A program made the position numbers and the translations under genes. A stretch of DNA of 64,000 nt from Pseudonocardia benzenivorans CB1190 (GTDB lineage: Bacteria; Actinomycetota; Actinomycetes; Mycobacteriales; Pseudonocardiaceae), in assembly GCF_000196675.2 (NCBI RefSeq), contig NC_015312.1:5658501-5722500 (forward strand), given 5' to 3'. Below are positions 32,941 to 42,786 of this stretch, in pieces; within the stretch, counting starts at the first letter, position 1, and the number at the start of each line of letters is the position of its first letter. The notes beneath the pieces are model-generated. The model was given only the letters and a program-made list of their open reading frames with translations, was not told the origin of the DNA and did no database searches.

Positions 32941-34500
32941 TCAGTGCGCGAAGTGCCGCGTGCCCGTCAGGTAGAGCGGGACCCCGGCCGCCGCCGCGGC
33001 GGCGGTGACGACGTCGTCGCGGATCGAGCCGCCCGGGTGCACGACGGCCGCAACACCCGCCTCGAGCAGGATCTCCAGGCCGTCCGGGAACGGGAAGAAG
33101 GCATCGGACGCGGCGACGGACCCACGGGCGCGCTCGCCTGCCCGGGCCACGGCGAGCCGCGCCGAGTCGACCCGGTTGACCTGCCCCATCCCGACGCCGA
33201 CGGCCGCGCCGCCCGACGCCAGCAGGATCGCGTTGGACTTGACCGAGCGGCAGGCCCGCCAGGCGAAGCGCAGGTCGGCGAGCACGTCCTCGGACACCGG
33301 CTCGCCGGCCGCGAGGGTCCACGACGACGGGTCGTCACCCGGTGCGTCGATGGCGTCGCGCTGCTGCAGGAGCAGCCCGCCGGAGATCGCGCGCTGCTCG
33401 ACGCCGGTGCGCCGGACGACGCCGTCGATGCGCAGCAGCCGGACGTTCTTCTTGCGCGACAGGATCTCCAGCGCCTCCGGCGCGTACGACGGGGCGAGCA
33501 CGACCTCGGTGAAGATCTCGGCCACCTGGGTGGCCATCTCCGCGCTGACCTCGGCGTTGACGGCGATGACCCCGCCGAACGCGCTCAACGGGTCGGTGGC
33601 GTGGGCCTTGCGGTGCGCCTCGGCGACGTCGGCACCCACGGCGATGCCGCAGGGGTTGGCGTGCTTGATGATCGCGACGGTCGGCTGCTCGCCGTGGTCG
33701 TGCGCGGCGCGCCAGGCGGCGTCGGCGTCCACGTAGTTGTTGTACGACATCTCCTTGCCGTGCAACTGCTCCGCGCCCGCGAGCCCGCCCCGCCCGTCGG
33801 CGTAGAGCGCGGCGGCCTGGTGCGGGTTCTCGCCGTAGCGCAGCGTCGCCGAGCGCTGCCAGGTGGCGCCCACCCACTCCGGGAACGGGCCGCCCTCGGG
33901 GTCGGCCGCGAGGACGCTGCCCATCCAGGAGGCGACGGCGACGTCGTAGGTCGCGGTGTGCCGGAACGCGTCGGCGGCGAGGCGCCGACGGTCGGACAGC
34001 TCGAAACCGCCCTCCTTGACCTGCTCGAGCACCCAGGCGTACCGCTCGGGATCGACGACGACGGCGACGCTGTCGTGGTTCTTCGCCGACGCCCGGACCA
34101 TCGCCGGGCCGCCGATGTCGATCTGCTCGACGCACTCGGCCGGCGTGGCTCCCGACGCGACGGTCTCGGTGAACGGGTACAGGTTCGACACGAGCATGTC
34201 GAACGGCGCGATCCCCAGCTGCTCGAGCTGCGCGAGGTGCTCGGGCTTGCGGGTGTCGGCAAGCAGCCCGGCGTGCACGCGCGGGTGCAGCGTCTTGACC
34301 CGGCCGTCGAGGCACTCGGGGAAGCCCGTCAGCTCCTCGACCGGGGTCACCGGGACGCCGGCGTCGGCGATGCGCTGCGCGGTGGAGCCCGTCGAGACGA
34401 TCTCGACGCCCAGCGCGTGCAGCCCGGTCGCGAGGTCGAGCAGTCCCGCCTTGTCGTACACGCTGATCAGGGCCCGGCGGACGGGTCTGCGCTCGCTCAC
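32941..34500 (-). CDS. purH: Bifunctional AICAR formyltransferase / IMP cyclohydrolase
   Basis: 519 aa, last two steps of purine synthesis: AICAR + 10-formyl-THF to FAICAR to IMP. The N-terminal MGS-like cyclohydrolase domain is RRALISVYDKAGLLDLATGLHALGVEIVSTGSTAQRI...DGRVKTLHPRVHAGLLA. The C-terminal transformylase domain includes LRYGENPHQAAALY, KEMSYNNYVDADAAWR, IKHANPCGIAVG, PLSAFGGVIAVN and SNAILLASGG...GMGQVNRVDSARLA. Full length. GTG 34500 overlaps the purN stop (GTGA), so purN and purH are coupled. Its product IMP feeds the GuaB and GuaA enzymes encoded 22-28 kb away. Confidence 0.97.
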   Translation of the reverse strand: MSERRPVRRALISVYDKAGLLDLATGLHALGVEIVSTGSTAQRIADAGVPVTPVEELTGFPECLDGRVKTLHPRVHAGLLADTRKPEHLAQLEQLGIAPFDMLVSNLYPFTETVASGATPAECVEQIDIGGPAMVRASAKNHDSVAVVVDPERYAWVLEQVKEGGFELSDRRRLAADAFRHTATYDVAVASWMGSVLAADPEGGPFPEWVGATWQRSATLRYGENPHQAAALYADGRGGLAGAEQLHGKEMSYNNYVDADAAWRAAHDHGEQPTVAIIKHANPCGIAVGADVAEAHRKAHATDPLSAFGGVIAVNAEVSAEMATQVAEIFTEVVLAPSYAPEALEILSRKKNVRLLRIDGVVRRTGVEQRAISGGLLLQQRDAIDAPGDDPSSWTLAAGEPVSEDVLADLRFAWRACRSVKSNAILLASGGAAVGVGMGQVNRVDSARLAVARAGERARGSVAASDAFFPFPDGLEILLEAGVAAVVHPGGSIRDDVVTAAAAAAGVPLYLTGTRHFAH

Positions 34501-35138
34501 GGAAGGTCACCTCTCGTCCGGTCGCGCCCGTCGCGGACGAGCGCGGCGACGGTGCCCACCAGCAACCGCCGCTCTGTGATCTTGATGCGTTCGTGCAGTT
34601 CGGCCTCGGTGTCGCCGGGCAGCACCGGGACCGCCTCCTGCGCCAGGATCGGTCCGGTGTCGACGCCGCTGTCGACCAGGTGCACCGTCGCGCCGCTGAC
34701 CTTGACCCCGTGAGCCAGCGCGTCGCGGACCGGGTGCGCCCCGGGGAACGCGGGCAGCAGCGCGGGATGGGTGTTGATCATCGGGCACGGCACGCCGGCG
34801 AGGAAGGCCGGGCCGAGGATGCGCATGAAACCGGCGCTGACGACGAGCTCCGGGCGGTGTGCGACGACGGCCTCGGTGAGCGCGACGTCCCAGGCCGCGC
34901 GGTCCGGGTGCGCGCCGAGCGGGACGGCGAACCCCGGGATGCCGGCCGCGTCCGCGCGGTCGAGGGCACCGCAGCCGGGCCGGTCGCTCCCGACGGCGAC
35001 GATCTCCGCCGGGTAGCCGGGATCGGCCGTCGCGTCGATCAGGGCCTGCAGGAGGGTGCCCGTCCCCGACGCGAGGACCACGATCCGGCTGCGGACCGGG
35101 CGCGCACCGCGCAGGGCACTGCCGGACGACGCGGGCAC
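34497..35138 (-). CDS. purN: Phosphoribosylglycinamide formyltransferase 1
   Basis: 213 aa enzyme adding a formyl group from 10-formyl-THF to GAR. RIVVLASGTGTLLQALIDA is the phosphate loop (family G-S-G-T-N here reads SGTGT). GFMRILGPAFL, INTHPALLPAFPGAHPVRDALAHGVKVSGATVHLVD and DTGPILAQEAVPVLPGDT contain the catalytic Asn/His/Asp (NTHPALLP, H, D). I chose GTG 35138 with AGGAG four nt upstream; a TTG at 35162 is possible. First gene of purN-purH, with perM-like 123 bp further on, the same order as Rv0955-Rv0957. Confidence 0.95.
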   Translation of the reverse strand: MPASSGSALRGARPVRSRIVVLASGTGTLLQALIDATADPGYPAEIVAVGSDRPGCGALDRADAAGIPGFAVPLGAHPDRAAWDVALTEAVVAHRPELVVSAGFMRILGPAFLAGVPCPMINTHPALLPAFPGAHPVRDALAHGVKVSGATVHLVDSGVDTGPILAQEAVPVLPGDTEAELHERIKITERRLLVGTVAALVRDGRDRTRGDLP

Positions 35139-35260
35139 ACCACTCCTCGGCAGAAAAGACAAGCGGACGTCTGTGTCGAGAGTAGGCGGCGGCGGGCGTC
35201 ACACCGTCGCCGCCCCGTCCCGGACGGGTGTCGCAACCGCGCGAAGGTCCCGGCCGACGC

Positions 35261-37393
35261 TCAGGACCCGTTGCGGCGCTGGGCCTCCCGGAGCGCGACC
35301 AGCTCGGCGACAGTGCGCGGCGCGGCGGCGGGCTCGTCGGCATCCTCGCCGTCCGCCACGTCATCGACGTCCGGGTCGGCCGCCCTGGGGGCGTCGTCGT
35401 CGCCGGATCTACGGCGCAGCAGCCTGCCGCGGATCACCCCACGACGGCCCCTGCCGGGCGCCTCGACCTCCGGCCCCTCGGCGTCCGGCCCCTCGCCACC
35501 GGGCCCGTCATCACCGGCAGCGTCATCACCGGCAGCGTCATCACCGGGAACGGCGACAGTGGAGGCCACGGGTGAATCCGGGGCAACGGCGGCGGCGCCG
35601 GCCGCCGGCACCGGATCGTCGTCGATCGCGCGGCGGCCGGGCTCGTCGTGGTCCTCGCCACCGTCCTCGCCACCGTCCTCGCCACCGTCCTCGTCCCCCG
35701 CCGCGGCGGCCGCGGACCCGTCCGCGTCGGACCGGCCGTCGGGATCGTCGTCCCCGGGATCGTCGTCCTCGGGATCGTCGTCCTCGGGATCGCCGTCCCC
35801 GGGATCGCCGTCGACACCGTCGACGCCGCGCGCGCCCTGCCCCTCGCCCACCTCATCGTTCCCGGACTCGAGCTCGACGCCTTCCGAGCCGTCCTCGAAG
35901 TCGTCGGAGTCCTCGAAGTCGTCGGAGTCGTCGGAGTCGCGATCGAGATCCTCGGACCCGATCTGCGGGACCGCGTCGCCGTCGCCGGTCGCGGACCCGG
36001 CGGGCTCGTATTCCTCGCCGCCCGGCTCGTCGTCGTCCTCGATCTCCTCGAGGTCGACGTTCCCGGTCCGCCGGGCGAGGGCGGCTCCGGGGGCCGACCG
36101 CTGGAACGTCGCGATCAGCAGCGCCGGCCCCCCGATCCACAGCAGCACCGCGGGCGCCAGCAGCTCGGGACGCAACCGGATCGGATCGAAGGGGCCGGCG
36201 GCCAGGCGTCCGCCCGCGAACACCGCGAGGACCACGACGACCAGCACGAGCAGGACCGCGGCGACGGCGGTGGCCCGCAGCCGGGTCCGGACGTCGGGGG
36301 TGTCGGCCAGGGCCCGTCGGCAGACCGCGCCGACCGTGACGCCGACGGCCACCGGGACGAGCAGGACGACGATCGCCCACGCCGGGGGCGCGGTGTCCGG
36401 CATGGCCGCGAGCAGCGGGAACGGCATCCGCGGGCCGGCGCTGACCGCGAACGGCGACGCCGACGCCGTCCCGACGACGACCCCCGGCCCCAACAGCCAG
36501 GACGCGCCCGCGAGGACGGCGTTGGGCAGGTAGGCCAGTGAGAGCAGGAAGGTGCCGAGCGCAGCGCCGAATCCCGGCCCGAGCGTGACGAAGGCGCGCT
36601 GGATCTCGCCCGCCCGGACGACCATGTCCACGGTGAGGACCGCGGCACCCGCCGCGACGAGCGCGACCAGTCCGACGGCGGCGCCGTGCAGCGCCGCGCC
36701 ACCCCACGACGGGATGCGGGCGCGCCACTCGGCGGGCAGCCCGCAGGCGCGCAGCAGTCCCGCGCCGGTGGCGAGCGCGGCGAGCAGACCGGCCCCGACC
36801 ATCGCCGCCCACGGCGCGACGGACACGGCCGCCGCAGCCGGGAGGAGCGCACTGGCCAGGACCGCGACCGCCGCGTGGGCACCGGCGTGTGCGGCGAGGA
36901 CGGCACCGCCGTCGGTACGCAGCCGGCCACCGAGGCGCCGGACCGCCCAGCGGGCCCCACCGGCGATCACGAGGACCAGCACGATCGTCGGGAGCAGCGG
37001 CAGGACGCTCAGCGGCGCGCCCTGGACCTGCAGCGGGATCTGGTGCGCGGCGAGCCACAGCGGGATGGCGGCGGCGAAGGCGCCGTCGACGGACATCCCT
37101 GATCCGGACGTGAGGACGACGAGTGCGGCGGCCGGGACGAGCAAGGCGTAGCTGACGAGCACAGTGCCCATCGCGGCGGCGAGCAGGACCCGGAGCCGAT
37201 CGAGACCGTCGGACGGCGACTCCGCGGCGGCGGCGAGCACGTCCGCCCCGGGAGCGTCGTCGCCGGGCAGGTCGGCGCGGCGGCCGTCGGGCCCGCGGGT
37301 CCGCGCACCGGCGACGTCGGCACTCCGAGCCCTGCGAGCACCGGCGGAGACCTCGGCCGGCCGGCCTCGGGACGGGGCGGTTCGGCGGCTCAC
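35261..37393 (-). CDS. DUF6350 membrane protein, PerM-like, with acidic C-terminal tail
   Basis: 710 aa. A charged N-terminal tail (1-65) precedes a polytopic membrane domain of roughly ten helices (about 66-440; for example VLLAAAMGTVLVSYALLVPAAALVVL and LRATAVAAVLLVLVVVVLAVFAGG). About 270 residues of highly acidic, repetitive cytoplasmic tail follow (DLEEIEDDDEPGGEEYEP, DPEDD and GGED repeats, ending RTVAELVALREAQRRNGS). Location beside purN-purH and sucCD-DUF5336 matches M. tuberculosis perM (Rv0955), a divisome-associated protein needed for persistence. The M. tuberculosis protein is shorter; the tail here is expanded by minisatellites (35640-35810). Confidence 0.8.
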   Translation of the reverse strand: MSRRTAPSRGRPAEVSAGARRARSADVAGARTRGPDGRRADLPGDDAPGADVLAAAAESPSDGLDRLRVLLAAAMGTVLVSYALLVPAAALVVLTSGSGMSVDGAFAAAIPLWLAAHQIPLQVQGAPLSVLPLLPTIVLVLVIAGGARWAVRRLGGRLRTDGGAVLAAHAGAHAAVAVLASALLPAAAAVSVAPWAAMVGAGLLAALATGAGLLRACGLPAEWRARIPSWGGAALHGAAVGLVALVAAGAAVLTVDMVVRAGEIQRAFVTLGPGFGAALGTFLLSLAYLPNAVLAGASWLLGPGVVVGTASASPFAVSAGPRMPFPLLAAMPDTAPPAWAIVVLLVPVAVGVTVGAVCRRALADTPDVRTRLRATAVAAVLLVLVVVVLAVFAGGRLAAGPFDPIRLRPELLAPAVLLWIGGPALLIATFQRSAPGAALARRTGNVDLEEIEDDDEPGGEEYEPAGSATGDGDAVPQIGSEDLDRDSDDSDDFEDSDDFEDGSEGVELESGNDEVGEGQGARGVDGVDGDPGDGDPEDDDPEDDDPGDDDPDGRSDADGSAAAAAGDEDGGEDGGEDGGEDHDEPGRRAIDDDPVPAAGAAAVAPDSPVASTVAVPGDDAAGDDAAGDDGPGGEGPDAEGPEVEAPGRGRRGVIRGRLLRRRSGDDDAPRAADPDVDDVADGEDADEPAAAPRTVAELVALREAQRRNGS

Positions 37394-37471
37394 GCGGTCC
37401 AGACTCTCAGCGCGGCGCGTCGTCGGCGGTCAGGCACGCCGGGCGGGCGCGTCGGGCTTGGTGCAGGTCAC

Positions 37472-38260
37472 CTACTGCTGCGGCGGTGTCTGCGGACGGT
37501 TCTCGCCGGTGGAGAGGGTCTGCGTCGCCTCGGCAGGGGGCGACCCGGCGGGCTGCGACCCCGTCGGGGACTGGCCGGGCGGCGGGGCCGGCGGGGTGGC
37601 CTGAGGGCCCGTGGGCTGCTGGCTGCCACCCCAGCCGTGCGCCCCGTACGTCGACGGGGCAGGCGGCTGGCCGAAGCCGCCGGCGGGCTGCTGCGGGGCG
37701 TAGGGCGGCGGCGGCGCGTACCCGGGCGGCTGCTGCTGGACGTATCCGCCCTGGTAGCCGCCATAGGGCTGCGGTCCGGGCTGCCCCGGCTGGCCGTAGC
37801 CGGGCGGCGGGCCGTAGCCCTGCGGTGTGGCCGGCCTGGGCGCCGGGGGCTTGACGATGCCGAGGTCGAACAGCACGACCAGGACGGCGCCCGCCGCCTG
37901 AAGGAGCGCCAGCACGAGCACGACGATCATGATCGCGGGCAGCGAGGCACCGGCCGACCCGCCGAACGACCCGAGCAGGCCCGCGACGGAGTTGCCGAAC
38001 AGCACGGCCTGCAGCACAGCGAGCGCCCCGACGACCGTGACGACCGCACCGGGGATGAGCAGCCCGCGGCGGATCGCGGCGGCCGCGACGAGCAGCCCAC
38101 CGATCATCAGCAGCTGCTGGCCCTGCACGAGGTAGAGCAGGAACGCCGAGGAGAAGGAGCACAGGTAGACGACGATCCCGAGAGCGCCGACGCCCAGCGC
38201 GGCGAGCCGGGCCGGTCCGGCCAGACCCGCGTTCGCGGGCTGCTCGGTCTGCTGAGTCAT
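37472..38260 (-). CDS. DUF5336 membrane protein (Rv0954-like)
   Basis: 262 aa starting at ATG 38260. Four helices in the first 150 residues (LGVGALGIVVYLCSFSSAFLLYLV, QQLLMIGGLLVAAAAIRRG, AVVTVVGALAVLQAVLFGN, IMIVVLVLALLQAAGAVLVVLFDLG). A Pro/Gln/Gly/Tyr-rich disordered tail follows (YGPPPGYGQPG, GGYVQQQPPGY). This matches actinobacterial DUF5336 proteins such as Rv0954, linked to growth-pole and septal membrane organisation. Position between perM-like and sucD is the conserved one. Probably not in one operon with sucCD (the sucD end is 211 bp away from this start). Confidence 0.85.
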   Translation of the reverse strand: MTQQTEQPANAGLAGPARLAALGVGALGIVVYLCSFSSAFLLYLVQGQQLLMIGGLLVAAAAIRRGLLIPGAVVTVVGALAVLQAVLFGNSVAGLLGSFGGSAGASLPAIMIVVLVLALLQAAGAVLVVLFDLGIVKPPAPRPATPQGYGPPPGYGQPGQPGPQPYGGYQGGYVQQQPPGYAPPPPYAPQQPAGGFGQPPAPSTYGAHGWGGSQQPTGPQATPPAPPPGQSPTGSQPAGSPPAEATQTLSTGENRPQTPPQQ

Positions 38261-38376
38261 CGACGTCCCCCTCGGCGCACCCGTTGCGCGCGCTCGTCGT
38301 TGCTACATCGATTTCGACGGTACCCGGCGCGGCGGACCCACCGTCGGCGGGCCGCCGCGCCGCGACGCGGTGGCGC

Positions 38377-39264
<888 letters not shown>

Positions 39265-39266
39265 GA

Positions 39267-40439
39267 TCAGGCCCCCGCAGCCGCGAGCTGGGCGGCCTTG
39301 TCGGCCGCGTTGTCCATCGTGTCCACCTGCGTGACCAGCGGGTGGTTGGCCTCGTCGAGGATCCGGCGCCCCTCGATGACGTTGTTGCCGTCGAGCCGCA
39401 CGACCAGCGGCTTGGTGGCCGCGTCGCCCAGGATCTTCAGGGCCTCGACGATGCCGGTGGCGACCGCGTCGCACGCGGTGATGCCGCCGAAGACGTTGAC
39501 GAACACGCTCTTGACGTCGGGGTCGCCGAGGATGACGTCGAGGCCGTCGGCCATGACCTGGGCCGACGCGCCGCCGCCGATGTCGAGGAAGTTGGCCGGC
39601 TTGACCCCGCCGTGCTTCTCGCCGGCGTACGCGACGACGTCGAGGGTCGACATGACCAGGCCCGCGCCGTTGCCGATGATCCCGACCTGGCCGTCGTCGA
39701 GCTTGACGTAGTTGAGGCCCTTGGCCTTCGCCTTGGCCTCGAGCGCGTTCTCGGTGCGCTCGTCGACCAGACCGGCGTGGTCGGGGTGGCGGAAGTCGGC
39801 GTTCTCGTCCAGGGTGACCTTGCCGTCGAGCGCGATGACCTTGTCCTGCGGGTCGCGCACGAGCGGGTTGACCTCGACCAGCGTCGCGTCCTCGGAGACG
39901 AAGGTCTCCCACAGCTTGACGATGACCTGCGCGGCCTCCTCGGCGACCGCGGCGGGGATCTTCCCGGCGGCGACGATCTCGTCGGCCTTCGCCTTGTCGA
40001 CGCCGGCGATGGCGTCGACGGGGATGCGCGCGAGCGCGTCGGGGCGCTCGACGGCCAGCTGCTCGATCTCCATGCCGCCCTCGGCCGAGCACATGGCCAG
40101 GAAGGTGCGGTTGGAGCGGTCGAGCAGGAACGAGAAGTAGTACTCCTCGGCGATGTCACTGGCGGTCGTCACCAGGACGCGGTGGACGGTGTGGCCCTTG
40201 ATGTCCATGCCGAGGATGGCCCCGGCCTTCTCCTTGGCCTCGTCCGCGTTCTCGGCGAGCTTGACACCGCCCGCCTTGCCACGGCCGCCCGTCTTCACCT
40301 GCGCCTTCACGACGACCGCGGTGCCCAGCTCGGCGGCGGCCGCGGCCGCGTCGTCCGCGGTCTCGACGGTCCGGCCCGGCAGCACCGGGACTCCGTGTGC
40401 GGCGAAGAGTTCCTTCGCCTGGTACTCGTACAGGTCCAC
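39267..40439 (-). CDS. sucC: Succinate--CoA ligase, beta subunit
   Basis: 390 aa ATP-grasp subunit paired with SucD. GTG 40439 (MDLYEYQAKELFAAHGVPVLPG) follows GGAGAGAG. AVVVKAQVKTGGRGKAGGVKLA is the nucleotide loop, GGMEIEQLA and VEVNPLV bind metal, and GIIGNGAGLVMSTLDVV...GGVKPANFLDIGGGASAQ is the beta-subunit signature ending in VFVNVFGGITACDAVA. First gene of sucC-sucD. The intergenic stretch 40440-40685 separates it from a divergent hydrolase gene. Confidence 0.97.
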   Translation of the reverse strand: MDLYEYQAKELFAAHGVPVLPGRTVETADDAAAAAAELGTAVVVKAQVKTGGRGKAGGVKLAENADEAKEKAGAILGMDIKGHTVHRVLVTTASDIAEEYYFSFLLDRSNRTFLAMCSAEGGMEIEQLAVERPDALARIPVDAIAGVDKAKADEIVAAGKIPAAVAEEAAQVIVKLWETFVSEDATLVEVNPLVRDPQDKVIALDGKVTLDENADFRHPDHAGLVDERTENALEAKAKAKGLNYVKLDDGQVGIIGNGAGLVMSTLDVVAYAGEKHGGVKPANFLDIGGGASAQVMADGLDVILGDPDVKSVFVNVFGGITACDAVATGIVEALKILGDAATKPLVVRLDGNNVIEGRRILDEANHPLVTQVDTMDNAADKAAQLAAAGA

Positions 40440-40673
40440 TCGGCTCTCTCCTGATCACTCCGGTGTGCAGGCGGCCGGCGCGTGATCGAACGCGTCGCCG
40501 CCGCCGACCATCGGACTCGACCGTGTTCTCGCCCCAGGACCCTAGCCATGCGGAGCGCACCGTCCCTGACCTGGGCCGGTGAGACCAGTCACCTTGCCGG
40601 TGGGGCTGCTCACACCGCGTGATGCCGCCGTTCGGGGAGGTGTCCGCGATGGGCAGGACGGGCGTTTCTGACC

Positions 40674-40679
40674 TACCGT
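40674..40679 (+). promoter_or_regulatory. -10 hexamer TACCGT of the hydrolase gene (leaderless)
   Basis: TACCGT lies 6 nt before ATG 40686 with no ribosome site between, consistent with a leaderless transcript. Confidence 0.45.
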
Positions 40680-40685
40680 CTCCCC

Positions 40686-41642
40686 ATGGCGTCGGCGCCC
40701 AGCGCGCGAGCCCGCCTGGCCACCGCGGCCGGCGGGGCGCGGACGCTCGCCCGGGAGGCCGCTCGCGCCGCCGGCTACGCGGCCCGGACCTTCGGCTCGC
40801 CGGGCGGGCTGCGCGGGATGGCGGTCGAGAGCGCCTGGCTCGTGGCGCACGTCGCGTCCTACCCGCTGGGCCTCATCGCCGAGACGATGCAGGACCCGGA
40901 CCACTACCGCACCGACGTGCTCCCGCCCCGCATGCGCAGCCTCGTCGTGTCCGACGTGGCGGCCGCGGGGACGCCGATCATCCTGGTGCACGGGATCATG
41001 GACAACCGCTCGGTGTTCAGCGTGTTCGGCCGGGCGCTGCGCCGCCGGGGCTTCGGGCGTGTGCACGCGGTCAACTACGGCGTTCTCACCGGAGACCTGC
41101 GCGACGCGGCGCGCGAGCTGCGCAGGGCCGTCGAGGACGTCCGTGCGTCGACGGGCGCGGAGAAGGTGCACATCGTCGGCCACTCGCTCGGCGGCATGAT
41201 CGCGCGCTACTACGTGCAGCGGATGGGGGGCGACGAGGCCGTCGACACGCTGGTGACGCTGGGCAGCCCGCACACCGGGACGGCGACGGCCTACCTGATG
41301 CCCACGCCGCTCGCCCGCCAGCTGCGTCCGGGCTCGGAGGTACTGACCGAGCTGGCCGGGCCCGCCTCGCGGTGCCGGACCCGGTTCCTCGTCGTGTGGA
41401 GCCGCCTCGACGAGATGGTCGTCCCGCAGGGCAACGCGCGGCTGACCCACCCGGACCTGTGGGTCGAGGAGCTCGAACTGCGTGACGTGGGTCACCTTTC
41501 ACTACCGATCGACCCGCGAACGGTGCACTGGGTGGCCACGGCGCTCGCCCGCAGCGACGCCCGCACTGATCACTTCACTCGCAGGTCGCGCTCCCGACGG
41601 GCGACGAATGCCACGATGCGTGACCGATCCTCACCCGCCTGA
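40686..41642 (+). CDS. Alpha/beta hydrolase, lipase-like
   Basis: 318 aa. PIILVHGIMDNRSVFSVFGRALRRRGFGRVHAVNYG is the oxyanion strand and cap start. GHSLGG (165-170) gives nucleophile Ser167, and TLGSPHTGTATAYLMPT is typical of triacylglycerol lipase/palmitoyl-thioesterase-type enzymes. Asp242 (SRLDEMV) and His270 (DVGHLSLP) complete the triad. No signal peptide; residues 45-68 form a hydrophobic stretch that could associate with the membrane. It lies between sucC and the M23 peptidase, where the M. tuberculosis block has no such gene. Substrate unknown. Confidence 0.87.
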   Translation: MASAPSARARLATAAGGARTLAREAARAAGYAARTFGSPGGLRGMAVESAWLVAHVASYPLGLIAETMQDPDHYRTDVLPPRMRSLVVSDVAAAGTPIILVHGIMDNRSVFSVFGRALRRRGFGRVHAVNYGVLTGDLRDAARELRRAVEDVRASTGAEKVHIVGHSLGGMIARYYVQRMGGDEAVDTLVTLGSPHTGTATAYLMPTPLARQLRPGSEVLTELAGPASRCRTRFLVVWSRLDEMVVPQGNARLTHPDLWVEELELRDVGHLSLPIDPRTVHWVATALARSDARTDHFTRRSRSRRATNATMRDRSSPA

Positions 41643-41681
41643 ACCCGTTCGGGTGCACCTGCGCACACGCCCCTGGGGGAT

Positions 41682-41711
41682 TTGCCCCGGCACCGCGGAG
41701 CCCGCTAGTTT
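41682..41711 (+). promoter_or_regulatory. Candidate promoter of the M23 peptidase gene
   Basis: TTGCCC (41682-41687) and TAGTTT (41706-41711) with an 18-bp spacer. The predicted transcript has a leader of about 130 nt that begins with the hairpin CGTCCGTG-T-CACGGACG (about 41717-41733). No known riboswitch consensus recognised. Confidence 0.4.
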
Positions 41712-41850
41712 CGCGACGTCCGTGTCACGGACGGGTCACGACAGGTGACGGAGCCGGCCCCGAACCGGTTCCGCCGAGGGTCTCCCCAACCCGACCTGCC
41801 CGCCCCGACCGTGCAACGGGCTGCCTCATCGGTATCGAGAAGGGCAGTTC

Positions 41851-42762
41851 TTGTCGCGCCACCGCTCCCCACGCGGCGCCGACCAGGACCTCCACGCACA
41901 CCCGCCCGCGGGCGCTCGTGCGGTTGCAGGAGGACACCGGTTACCGGCGCCTCCGTCGCCGTCCATCCGTGGGCGGGCGACGGTCGCCTTCGCGGCGGCC
42001 GGCGCGGTCGTGGCCGCGGGACAGTCGTTGGCGTCGCTGTGGAGCGCCGCACACCCGGTCGACGCGCCCTACGCGACCCTCTCGACCAACGCGATGATCC
42101 CGGTGGAGACCGTCACGCCCGCCGCCCCCGCGACCAGCGCAGGCGCGCCCCGCGCACTGCCCGCGATCGGTGCCGCCCAGCTCGCGTCCGTGGCCCCGGG
42201 CGAGTCGCTCGACCCCGGCGAGGACGTCGACGTCGCCAACCTCACCAAGGCCGTCGACATCGGCGCGAAGATCGCCCAGCAGGCGAACCTGCTCAAGCGG
42301 GCGCTCGCCGCCGGCGCGCCCGAGGGCGTGCTGTGGAACGGCGCCGCCTACGTGCTGCCGACCGTCGGCCGCTTCACGTCCGGCTTCGGCGCCCGCTGGG
42401 GCGTCACGCACTACGGAATCGACCTCGCCAACAGCATCGGCACCCCGATCTACGCGGTCACCGACGGCGTCGTCGAGGAGTCCGGACCGGCCAGCGGCTT
42501 CGGCCTGTGGGTCGTGCTCAGGCACCCGGACGGCTCGCACAGCGTGTACGGCCACATCAACCGCAGCCTGGTCACGGTCGGCCAGAAGGTCACCGCCGGC
42601 CAGGAGATCGCCGAGATGGGCAACCGCGGCCAGTCGACCGGCCCGCACCTGCACTTCGAGATCTGGGCGCCCAACGGCACGAAGATCAACCCGGTGCCGT
42701 GGCTCGCCGCCCGCGGCATCAGCGTCACCGGCTCGGGCAACGACGGGCCGACGCACGACTGA
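41851..42762 (+). CDS. M23 family peptidoglycan endopeptidase
   Basis: 303 aa LytM-type zinc peptidase. A basic N-terminal tail and one signal-anchor helix (RATVAFAAAGAVVAAGQSLASLW, about 42-64) are followed by a linker and the LytM domain. Zinc ligands His187 and Asp191 (THYGIDLAN) and His268 with catalytic His266 (GPHLHFE) are present, as are FTSGFGARWGV and GHINRSL. Start TTG 41851 with GAGAAGGGC upstream is my best choice; later starts are possible. It corresponds to Rv0950c in the conserved block next to uvrD1 and sucCD. It likely cuts peptide cross-links during growth or division. Confidence 0.9.
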   Translation: MSRHRSPRGADQDLHAHPPAGARAVAGGHRLPAPPSPSIRGRATVAFAAAGAVVAAGQSLASLWSAAHPVDAPYATLSTNAMIPVETVTPAAPATSAGAPRALPAIGAAQLASVAPGESLDPGEDVDVANLTKAVDIGAKIAQQANLLKRALAAGAPEGVLWNGAAYVLPTVGRFTSGFGARWGVTHYGIDLANSIGTPIYAVTDGVVEESGPASGFGLWVVLRHPDGSHSVYGHINRSLVTVGQKVTAGQEIAEMGNRGQSTGPHLHFEIWAPNGTKINPVPWLAARGISVTGSGNDGPTHD

Positions 42763-42786
42763 CCGTCCGCGCGGTCCCGCCGCCGC

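Noticed and set aside
41713..41850. c-di-AMP (ydaO) riboswitch before the M23 gene
   Set aside because: Expected because of the gene type, but the conserved segments I know for that riboswitch are absent; kept only as an unknown leader.
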